Notes under the pieces: model-generated
What the model was told of the DNA's origin: nothing
Database searches by the model: none
Seen by the model: the letters and a program-made list of their open reading frames with translations, nothing else
Source of the DNA: Pseudomonas sp. 7P_10.2_Bac1
GTDB taxonomy: Bacteria; Pseudomonadota; Gammaproteobacteria; Pseudomonadales; Pseudomonadaceae
Reading direction: 5' to 3'
Assembly (NCBI RefSeq): GCF_025465935.1
Contig: NZ_JANLNV010000039.1
Coordinates: forward strand, 1 to 40,746
DNA length: 40,746 nucleotides
Shown here: one piece after another, positions 15,617 through 22,063 of the stretch
How positions within the stretch are numbered: position 1 is the stretch's first letter
How the letters are laid out: every line of letters begins with the position of its first letter
Position numbers and translations under genes: made by a program

Positions 15617-16951
15617 ATGACACAGGCAATCGCTTCGGCCGTCGTTCATGATCTGATCGGCATCGGTTTCGGGCCTTCCAATCTGGCCCTGGCCATCGCC
15701 CTGCAAGAGCACGGTCAGGTTCACGGCCACTTGGACGTGCTGTTTTTAGATAAGCAGGCGGACTATCGCTGGCATGGCAATACGCTGGTGAGCCAGAGTG
15801 AATTGCAGATCTCCTTTCTCAAGGATCTGGTAACCCTGCGTAACCCCACCAGCCCTTATTCGTTCGTCAATTACTTGAAAGCCCATGGCCGTCTGGTTGA
15901 TTTCATCAACCTTGGGACCTTCTATCCATGCCGCATGGAGTTCAACGACTATCTGCGCTGGGTCGCTTCACACTTTGCGGCGCAGAGCCGCTATGGCGAA
16001 GAAGTGCTGGCCATCGAGCCAGTCCTGCATCAGCAGCAGGTTGAAGCCTTGCGCGTCATCTCCCGTGATATTCAGGGCCAGCACCATGTTCGGACCACGC
16101 GATCGGTGGTGGTGAGCGCGGGGGGAACGCCGCGTATTCCTGAAGCCTTCAAGGCGCTCAAGGATGATGCCCGGGTGTTCCATCACTCGCAGTACCTTGA
16201 ACGCATGACACGCCAACCCTGCATCAATGGCCAGCCGATGCGTATTGCAATCATTGGCGGTGGCCAGAGCGCGGCGGAAGCGTTTATCGATTTGAATGAC
16301 AGCTACCCGTCGACCCGGGTGGATTTGATCTTGCGGGGGTCGGCACTCAAGCCCGCAGATGACAGCCCGTTCGTCAACGAAGTGTTTTCGCCGCAGTTCA
16401 CCGATCTGATGTATCAGCAGGGCACTGCCGAGCGTGAGCGCATGATCAATGAGTATCAGAGCACTAACTATTCGGTGGTGGACATTGACTTGATCGAGCG
16501 CATCTACGGCATTTTCTATCGCCAGAAAGTGTCCGGCATAGCACGTCACGTGTTCCACAGCCTGACCAGCATCGACAGCGCAACTGCAGACGGACAGGGC
16601 ATCCAACTGGCACTTCGCAACGCGGCCAGCGGTGAAGTCAGCGAGCAGCATTACGATGCGATCATTCTGGCCACTGGCTATGAGCGACAAATGCACCGTC
16701 AATTGCTGGCACCGCTGGCGAACTACCTGGGTGAATTTGAAGTGGATCGCGATTATCGGATCGTGACGGACCCGCGCTGTAAGGCTGGGATCTACATGCA
16801 GGGTTTTTGTCAGGCCAGCCATGGATTGAGTGACACCTTGCTGTCGGTATTGCCGATTCGCGCCCAGGAAATTTGTGCTTCGTTGTACGCCCATGACCAA
16901 CATGACAAGCCGGTCAGCCTGACGGATGAGCGGGTGTTGGCGGCGGTATAA
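15617..16951 (+). CDS. pvdA: L-ornithine N5-monooxygenase PvdA
   Basis: FAD- and NADPH-dependent hydroxylase that makes N5-hydroxyornithine for the hydroxamate groups of pyoverdine. Start ATG 15617 (MTQAIASAVVHDLIG) follows AGAGGACACTGGAA; the product has 444 residues, one more than P. aeruginosa PvdA. The FAD site is GIGFGPSNLALA (about 15-26). Substrate-region blocks DYRWHGNTLVSQSELQISFLKDLVTLRNPTSP-type sequence follows, then the NADPH site IIGGGQSAAEAF, and the C-terminal FATGY-like ILATGYERQ. It has its own PvdS box. It may also be co-transcribed with fpvI, which ends 117 bases upstream. Confidence 0.95.
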   Translation: MTQAIASAVVHDLIGIGFGPSNLALAIALQEHGQVHGHLDVLFLDKQADYRWHGNTLVSQSELQISFLKDLVTLRNPTSPYSFVNYLKAHGRLVDFINLGTFYPCRMEFNDYLRWVASHFAAQSRYGEEVLAIEPVLHQQQVEALRVISRDIQGQHHVRTTRSVVVSAGGTPRIPEAFKALKDDARVFHHSQYLERMTRQPCINGQPMRIAIIGGGQSAAEAFIDLNDSYPSTRVDLILRGSALKPADDSPFVNEVFSPQFTDLMYQQGTAERERMINEYQSTNYSVVDIDLIERIYGIFYRQKVSGIARHVFHSLTSIDSATADGQGIQLALRNAASGEVSEQHYDAIILATGYERQMHRQLLAPLANYLGEFEVDRDYRIVTDPRCKAGIYMQGFCQASHGLSDTLLSVLPIRAQEICASLYAHDQHDKPVSLTDERVLAAV

Positions 16952-17232
16952 CGGCTACACAGGATGTAGGTACGTGCGTAGCGGTCACAAACTGAACCCT
17001 TCCTGAAGAGAAATCTGATTCATAAAACGGAAGCTTTCTTACGGTTTACTCTCGTAAATGTCGAGGGTAAGCTGCCCACGTTTTTTATCAAGAGCGCAGA
17101 TCCTAAGTGGGTAACAGTTCGAGTGACAGTAGTCGGCCGGTTCTGAAGACCGGCACATTCTCGGCAAGCTAACGCGCAGATTCCCCTGCCGTTGCTTGCT
17201 GACCAGCGAGTAGCGGCGTCCTGAACGGGGTA

Positions 17233-17364
17233 ATGACCCCGAACCCGAAGCCCTCTCATGACACTGAAACGTGTGTGATCAATGCCTTTACGGTGTTGTT
17301 CTCGACACGACGTGCGCGCGTGCCTGCTGGTACGGGGCGTACGCTCGGCTGTGCCTGTTTCTGA
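17233..17364 (+). CDS. Candidate MgtL-like leader peptide (43 aa)
   Basis: ATG 17233 opens a 43-residue frame beginning MTPNPKPSHDTETC. Prolines at positions 3, 5 and 7 match the spacing in enterobacterial MgtL (MEPDPTPLP), whose alternating prolines destabilise ribosomes at low Mg2+ and so switch on mgtA. An acidic patch (D10, E12) follows. The start is inside the loop of a 6-bp hairpin (CGGGGT/ACCCCG), with GGGG just upstream, an unusually close ribosome site. The rest of the frame is basic and Cys-containing. It sits 353 bases before mgtA. That it is translated is unproven; a chance frame is the alternative. Confidence 0.42.
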   Translation: MTPNPKPSHDTETCVINAFTVLFSTRRARVPAGTGRTLGCACF

Positions 17365-17391
17365 GCTGCCTTGACCGTTAGGGGAAGCACC

Positions 17392-17469
17392 ATGAAGCAC
17401 TTTTTCACGCCCATTCGCCGTCGCCAGCACCGCCCAGCCTTGCCAGGTTGTGTGTACGCCAATAATTGA
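17392..17469 (+). CDS. Candidate leader peptide (25 aa) before mgtA
   Basis: ATG 17392 is preceded by GGGGAAG with 4-5 bases spacing, the best ribosome-binding site in the leader. The 25 residues start MKHFFTPIRRRQHRPALP, with three prolines and an Arg-rich run, recalling TPLPRRRLK in enterobacterial MgtL. The stop TGA is one base before a 7-bp hairpin (17471-17489), the arrangement expected when ribosome position controls folding. No family is recognised. It could also be a short independent peptide, but its position 117 bases before mgtA favours a leader. Confidence 0.5.
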   Translation: MKHFFTPIRRRQHRPALPGCVYANN

Positions 17470-17504
17470 CAGCGGGCATCAGGCCCGCTTACCGAGATTG
17501 AAAA

Positions 17505-17540
17505 ATGACTGACGGTTCAAGATTAAGGCCGCCTGTGTAA
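17505..17540 (+). CDS. Candidate 11-residue leader peptide overlapping the mgtA hairpin
   Basis: ATG 17505 to TAA 17540 encodes MTDGSRLRPPV. The Pro-Pro-Val end is a known kind of slow or stalling context, and its codons lie in the 5' arm of the hairpin that abuts the mgtA ribosome site. A ribosome held there would open the hairpin. The upstream site is weak (GAG 12 bases before). Very short frames occur by chance, so this is tentative. Confidence 0.3.
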   Translation: MTDGSRLRPPV

Positions 17541-17571
17541 TCACCCTGAACGGAGTGATGACGCAGGCGGC
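17528..17571 (+). promoter_or_regulatory. 16-bp hairpin directly before the mgtA ribosome-binding site
   Basis: GCCGCCTG (17528-17535) pairs with CAGGCGGC (17564-17571), continues through TGT/ACG (one G-T pair), one A-G mismatch, and ATCAC/GTGAT, with a 10-base loop CCTGAACGGA. AGGAG of mgtA starts two bases after the stem (17574). No T run follows, so it is not a classical terminator; it more likely modulates translation or mRNA stability. Confidence 0.65.
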
Positions 17572-17585
17572 GCAGGAGTAGCACC

Positions 17586-20348
17586 ATGAAACTCACTCTG
17601 AAAGAATTCTTCGCAGGTTTTCTGCGCACTCGCCATATTGGACGGCACTTTCGTCGTCTGGCATTGCTCGACAGCCTGACCAACACGACGGTCAGCCGCG
17701 AAGTGCCGCCCACCCTGGCACAAACGCTGGTGACCTCGGCCAACACTGAAAGCGCAGCGCTGATCGATAAGCTCGGCACCCACACCGATGGCCTGAGTGA
17801 AGCCGAAGCCCAAGCCCTGCGTGATCGCCACGGTCTCAACGAAATTGAACACGAGCAGCCTCTGAGCCGTTGGGTGCACTTGTGGCACTGCTATAAAAAC
17901 CCCTTCAACTTGTTGCTGACATTGCTCGCCGCCGTTTCGCTGGCGACCGATGACATCCAGGCGGCAGTGGTGATCAGCACCATGGTGGTGTTGTCGACGT
18001 TGCTACGCTTCTGGCAAGAAGCTCGCTCGAATAAAGCGGCCGACGCCCTCAAGGCGATGGTGAGCAATACCGCCACGGTAATGCGTCGAGATTTCAGCGC
18101 AGAAGCTTCGCCGATGTTTGGCAAATTCTATGGCGCGGCGCAGCAAATCAAAGGCGCGCAACGCATTGAATTGCCAATTAAGCAGTTGGTGCCGGGCGAC
18201 CTGATCGTATTGTCGGCAGGGGACATGATCCCGGCCGATTGCCGGGTGCTCAGTGCCAAGGATTTGTTCGTCAGCCAGGCGGCAATGACCGGCGAGTCAA
18301 TGCCGGTGGAGAAATTTGCCCACCACTCCGACAGCCAGACCATCAACCCTCTGGAGCTGGAAAATATCCTGTTCATGGGCACCAACGTGGTGTCCGGCGC
18401 TGCCACCGCGGTGGTGCTGACCACGGGCAACAACACCTACTTTGGCGCGTTGGCGCAGCGTGTCGGGGCAACTGATCGTGGCCCGACTTCGTTCCAGACC
18501 GGGGTAAACAAAGTCAGCTGGTTGTTGATCCGTTTTATGTTCGTGATGGCGCCGCTGGTGCTGTTCATCAACGGTTTTACCAAGGGCGACTGGACCGAAG
18601 CCTTGCTGTTTGCCCTGTCTGTGGCGGTCGGTCTGACCCCTGAAATGCTGCCGATGATCGTGACTTCGACACTGGCCAAAGGCGCCGTGTTTTTGTCGCG
18701 CAAAAAAGTCATCGTAAAGCGCCTGGACGCGATCCAGAACTTTGGTGCGATGGACGTGCTTTGCACCGATAAAACCGGGACCCTGACCCAGGACAAAATC
18801 TTCCTGGCCCGCCATGTGGATGTATGGGGCGAAGAGTCTGACGATGTGCTGGAAATGGCTTACCTGAACAGCTACTACCAGACCGGGCTGAAGAACCTGC
18901 TGGACGTGGCGGTGCTGGAGCACGTTGAAGTGCACCGTGAACTGAACGTGGGCACGGCGTTCAACAAGGTCGACGAGATTCCGTTCGACTTTACACGCCG
19001 CCGTATGTCGGTGGTCGTGGCCGAGCAGGATCAACCGCACGTATTGATCTGCAAAGGCGCGGTGGAAGAAGTGCTGTCGGTGTGCAAGACCGTTCGCCAC
19101 GGCGATTTGGAGGAAGCGCTGAGCGACGAGTTGCTGGCACGCATTCGCCAAGTGACGGCGGCGTTCAACGAAGAAGGCTTGCGTGTAGTGGCCGTGGCCG
19201 CGCGCTCGATGGCGGCAGGTCGTGACACCTACAGCCTGGCGGATGAGCAGGAACTGACGCTGATTGGTTATGTGGCGTTCCTCGACCCGCCCAAGGAAAG
19301 CACCGCCCCTGCGCTCAAAGCCTTGGCCGAGCACGGTGTTGCAGTGAAGGTGCTGACCGGTGATAACGAGTTGGTCACCGCCAAGATTTGCCGCGAAGTG
19401 GGCCTGGAGCAACAAGGCTTGCTGATGGGCAATGACATTGAGCGTATGACCGACGCCGAACTGGCGGTGGCAGTCGAGACGACCAACGTCTTTGCCAAAC
19501 TGACACCCACCCATAAGGAGCGCATTGTGCGTTTGCTCAAGGCTAATGGCCATGTAGTGGGCTTTATGGGGGACGGCATCAACGATGCACCAGCGTTGCG
19601 TACCGCTGACATCGGAATTTCGGTGGACAGCGCCGTGGACATCGCCAAGGAAGCGGCTGACATCATCTTGTTGGAAAAGAGCCTGATGGTGCTGGAGGAG
19701 GGCGTCCTGGAAGGTCGTCGTACCTTCGCCAACATGCTCAAGTACATCAAAATGACTGCCAGTTCCAACTTCGGCAACGTGTTCTCGGTGTTGGTCGCCA
19801 GTGCGTTTATCCCGTTCCTGCCGATGTTGCCGATGCACCTGCTGGTGCAGAACCTGCTGTACGACGTGTCTCAAATTGCGATCCCATTTGATAACGTCGA
19901 TGCCGACATGCTGAAAAAACCACAGCGTTGGCAGCCAGCGGATGTCGGACGTTTCATGCTGTTTTTTGGGCCGATCAGTTCGGTGTTTGACGTGCTGACC
20001 TTCGCCTTGATGTGGTACGTGTTCAAGGCCAATACCCCTGAGCATCAGACCCTGTTCCAATCGGGCTGGTTTGTGGTCGGGCTGCTGACGCAAACCTTGA
20101 TTGTGCACATGATCCGCACACCTAAAATTCCGTTCCTGCAAAGCCGTGCCGCCACGCCGTTGTTGGTGATGACCGGGGTGATCATGGCCATCGGCATTTT
20201 CCTGCCAATGGGGCCGCTGGCCGGGTATTTCAAATTGGAGGCATTGCCACCGCTGTACTTCGTTTTCTTGCCTATCATCTTGCTGGCGTACATGGCGCTG
20301 ACCCAGGCAGTGAAGGGCTTTTACATTCGCAAGTTCGGCTGGCAATAA
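17586..20348 (+). CDS. mgtA: Mg2+-transporting P-type ATPase MgtA
   Basis: Inner-membrane P3B ATPase importing Mg2+ when it is scarce. The 920 residues start at ATG 17586 with AGGAG 7 bases upstream. Visible landmarks: the N-terminal cation ATPase segment (GLSEAEAQALRDRHGLNEI), actuator motif TGES, the phosphorylated Asp395 in DKTGTLT, the nucleotide domain, GDGINDAP in the hinge, and about ten membrane helices, including the typical C-terminal set from MTASSNFGNVFSVLVASAF onward. Length and the PLSRWVHLWHCYKNPFNLLLT region agree with MgtA/MgtB. It is preceded by the long leader described and followed after 75 bases by mgtC, probably one operon. Confidence 0.95.
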   Translation: MKLTLKEFFAGFLRTRHIGRHFRRLALLDSLTNTTVSREVPPTLAQTLVTSANTESAALIDKLGTHTDGLSEAEAQALRDRHGLNEIEHEQPLSRWVHLWHCYKNPFNLLLTLLAAVSLATDDIQAAVVISTMVVLSTLLRFWQEARSNKAADALKAMVSNTATVMRRDFSAEASPMFGKFYGAAQQIKGAQRIELPIKQLVPGDLIVLSAGDMIPADCRVLSAKDLFVSQAAMTGESMPVEKFAHHSDSQTINPLELENILFMGTNVVSGAATAVVLTTGNNTYFGALAQRVGATDRGPTSFQTGVNKVSWLLIRFMFVMAPLVLFINGFTKGDWTEALLFALSVAVGLTPEMLPMIVTSTLAKGAVFLSRKKVIVKRLDAIQNFGAMDVLCTDKTGTLTQDKIFLARHVDVWGEESDDVLEMAYLNSYYQTGLKNLLDVAVLEHVEVHRELNVGTAFNKVDEIPFDFTRRRMSVVVAEQDQPHVLICKGAVEEVLSVCKTVRHGDLEEALSDELLARIRQVTAAFNEEGLRVVAVAARSMAAGRDTYSLADEQELTLIGYVAFLDPPKESTAPALKALAEHGVAVKVLTGDNELVTAKICREVGLEQQGLLMGNDIERMTDAELAVAVETTNVFAKLTPTHKERIVRLLKANGHVVGFMGDGINDAPALRTADIGISVDSAVDIAKEAADIILLEKSLMVLEEGVLEGRRTFANMLKYIKMTASSNFGNVFSVLVASAFIPFLPMLPMHLLVQNLLYDVSQIAIPFDNVDADMLKKPQRWQPADVGRFMLFFGPISSVFDVLTFALMWYVFKANTPEHQTLFQSGWFVVGLLTQTLIVHMIRTPKIPFLQSRAATPLLVMTGVIMAIGIFLPMGPLAGYFKLEALPPLYFVFLPIILLAYMALTQAVKGFYIRKFGWQ

Positions 20349-20356
20349 GTGGTTTG

Positions 20357-20389
20357 GCAGGCTGCGGTCCTTTAAAGACCGCGGCCTGC
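20357..20389 (+). promoter_or_regulatory. Intercistronic hairpin between mgtA and mgtC
   Basis: GCAGGC-T-GCGGTC pairs with GACCGC-G-GCCTGC: 13 bp including one T-G pair, with a 7-base loop CTTTAAA. No T run follows, so full termination is unlikely; it could stabilise the upstream message or set the mgtA:mgtC ratio. Confidence 0.6.
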
Positions 20390-20423
20390 GCGAAGGGACA
20401 GGTTTCGTGACAAGGATGAGCCC

Positions 20424-21140
20424 ATGCAAGCAATCAACAACATCAATCTGGTTTCCCTGATCGATACGCTGGTCAGCCTCAGCTCGGCTTTCATACTGGG
20501 CGGGTTGATTGGTTTTGAGCGCCAGTTTCGCCAGCGAACAGCCGGCTTGCGCACCAACGTGCTGGTGGCGCTGGGCGCGGCCATTTTTGTCGATATGGCC
20601 AACCGCCTGGGAGGGGCTGAAGGGGCGGTGCGGGTGGTGGCTTACGTGGTGTCCGGGATCGGCTTCCTGGGGGCCGGGGTCATCATGCGCGAGGAGGGCA
20701 ATGTACGCGGGCTAAACACCGCCGCAACGTTGTGGGCCTCTGCGGCGGTAGGCGCCTGCTGTGGCGCGGACCTGATCCTTGAAGCGTTGCTGGGCACCCT
20801 GTTTGTGCTGGCGGCCAATACGCTGCTGCGGCCAATCGTCAACAACATCAACCGTCAGCCGCTGGATGTGATTTCGTCCGAAGTCACTTACATGGTGTAC
20901 GTGATCGCCCAGCGTCATCAGCAAAAGGCGGCCTTGGCTTTGCTGGAAGCCGAGTTGGAGCGCAGTAATTACCCGGCGAGCGATCTGGATGTGCATGCTT
21001 TTGGCCAGGATGAAGTCGAGATTGAGGGCACCTTGATGGCCACCTCGGTCGATGGTGATGAATTGGATGCACTGATCGCGCGGATATCAACGTCGCCGTT
21101 AGTGGTTCAGGCTTTTTGGAGTCCGAGCACGACCGAGTGA
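20424..21140 (+). CDS. mgtC: MgtC/SapB-family membrane protein
   Basis: 238 residues from ATG 20424, with AAGGA 7 bases upstream. The N-terminal half is the MgtC/SapB membrane domain: LGGLIGFERQFRQRTAGLRTNVLVALGAA, then GIGFLGAGVIMREEGNVRGLNTAATLWASAAVG, about four helices with the conserved G-x-x-G and Asn/Thr residues. The C-terminal cytosolic part (about 150-238) has the ACT-like fold of true MgtC proteins. MgtC aids growth in low Mg2+ and, in pathogens, survival in macrophages, partly by acting on the F-type ATP synthase. The mgtA-mgtC pairing supports shared control by Mg2+. Confidence 0.9.
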   Translation: MQAINNINLVSLIDTLVSLSSAFILGGLIGFERQFRQRTAGLRTNVLVALGAAIFVDMANRLGGAEGAVRVVAYVVSGIGFLGAGVIMREEGNVRGLNTAATLWASAAVGACCGADLILEALLGTLFVLAANTLLRPIVNNINRQPLDVISSEVTYMVYVIAQRHQQKAALALLEAELERSNYPASDLDVHAFGQDEVEIEGTLMATSVDGDELDALIARISTSPLVVQAFWSPSTTE

Positions 21141-21436
21141 TTAATAGGGGGCGTGCAAGTCTCTATCCAAGAAAATTCCTACAAGCTGAGTAGTAATTTC
21201 CCTTCTCGTGTGTGGTGCCTTATCGGTGATTATTCGCGGCTTGAAGTTAATTGCGTTGGCCAGGGTCGCGTAAAAATGAGGGTAAGGCCACAAATGTGTT
21301 TTGTAGGAAATATCCTATACTTTTCCTATCACTCAATAGAGCGTTAATTCGGTGGGGTTGCGGTATTTAAGCTATTCAAAAGGATAGATTAAAACCGTGG
21401 ATTTCCTGTTATTAGCTGTTTTTGGCAGGAGGTTAA
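21141..21436 (+). promoter_or_regulatory. Regulatory region of the BvgAS-like operon with heptamer repeats
   Basis: This gap carries BvgA/EvgA-like half-sites. TAGGAAA (21304-21310, the complement of TTTCCTA), TATCCTA (21311-21317) and TTTCCTA (21322-21328) are nearly adjacent; TGTAGGAA (21302) matches an EvgA half-box and its inverse TTCCTACA occurs at 21176. A TATACT at 21316-21321 could be a -10. The BvgA consensus is TTTCCTA in inverted pairs, so autoregulation by the adjacent regulator is likely (inference). Confidence 0.5.
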
Positions 21437-22063
21437 ATGTTTAAAGTTTTGATTGCTGATGATCACACCCTCATTCGTACCGCCGTGCGAGCGCTCATGG
21501 AAAACCAGGGGTACACCGTGGTGGCTGAGGCCGCCACTGGCATTGATACGGTGCAGTTGGCACGTCAGCATGCTGTCGACCTGGTAGTGCTTGATATCAG
21601 CATGCCGGGCCTGGACGGTCTTGAGGTCATCGACCGGATCCGGGTGTCCGGCCTGAGCTGCCGGATACTGGTGCTGACTTCCCAGTCAGCAACCTTTTAT
21701 TCCCAACGTTGCATGCGGGCGGGGGCCGCAGGCTTCGTGAGCAAAAGTCAGGACCTCAGCGAGTTGGTTCGGGCGGTCAAGACGATCATGGATGGTTATA
21801 CGTTTTTTCCTAATCTGGCGATCAGTTCGGTTCGTAATAGCGACATAACACTTACGGACATGGAAATGATTGAGAGTTTGTCTGCACGTGAGTTAAGTAT
21901 TTTGCAGCAACTTGCCCGGGGCGTGAGTAATAAGCAAATTGCGTTGGACATGACCCTGAGCAGCAAAACCATCAGCACTTATAAAGCACGCCTGATTGAA
22001 AAGCTGAACATGAAGTCTGTGGTCTATCTGGCGGAATTTGCCAAACGTAATGGCTTGATTTAA
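21437..22063 (+). CDS. BvgA/EvgA-type response regulator
   Basis: 208 residues, NarL/FixJ family. A receiver domain (1-120) has acidic pair Asp8/Asp9 (IADDH), phospho-acceptor Asp53 (VVLDISMPG), Thr/Ser in LVLTSQ and Lys in FVSKSQ. A LuxR-type helix-turn-helix follows (145-205): LSARELSILQQLARGVSNKQIALDMTLSSKTISTYKARLIEKL. The form matches BvgA, EvgA and Pseudomonas RocA1. ATG 21437 follows GCAGGAGG. Its stop directly abuts the start of the sensor gene (TAAATG), so the pair is co-translated. The target genes are not known; candidate binding heptamers lie just upstream. Confidence 0.88.
   Translation: MFKVLIADDHTLIRTAVRALMENQGYTVVAEAATGIDTVQLARQHAVDLVVLDISMPGLDGLEVIDRIRVSGLSCRILVLTSQSATFYSQRCMRAGAAGFVSKSQDLSELVRAVKTIMDGYTFFPNLAISSVRNSDITLTDMEMIESLSARELSILQQLARGVSNKQIALDMTLSSKTISTYKARLIEKLNMKSVVYLAEFAKRNGLI

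Larger units (their letters stand above)
16952..17585 (+). promoter_or_regulatory. Long structured mgtA leader with short reading frames
   Basis: This 634-base gene-free stretch precedes mgtA. Hairpins visible: GCCGGT/ACCGGC at 17136-17154, CGGGGT/ACCCCG at 17226-17241, AGCGGGC/GCCCGCT at 17471-17489, and a long one at 17528-17571. Three short frames with leader-peptide features lie at 17233, 17392 and 17505. The motif CCTGAACGGRGTRATGAC occurs twice (17220 and 17545). No clear promoter or PhoP box could be placed; GGTTTA at 17041-17046 is a lone half-site. The whole layout is typical of a Mg2+-responsive attenuation leader (inference). Confidence 0.6.

Noticed and set aside
17041..17060. Possible PhoP box (GGTTTA) upstream of the mgtA leader
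   Set aside because: Only one half-site is present; the second direct repeat at the required spacing is missing.
17282..17374. A 30-residue Arg/Cys-rich frame (MPLRCCSRHDVRACLL...) in the mgtA leader
   Set aside because: It overlaps the MgtL-like frame in another phase, has no ribosome-binding site and only one early proline; kept as background unless comparative data support it.
18297..20429. A 710-codon open frame antisense to mgtA
   Set aside because: It is a composition shadow of a high-GC gene; the sense strand encodes a complete P-type ATPase and the antisense product shows no recognisable domain.
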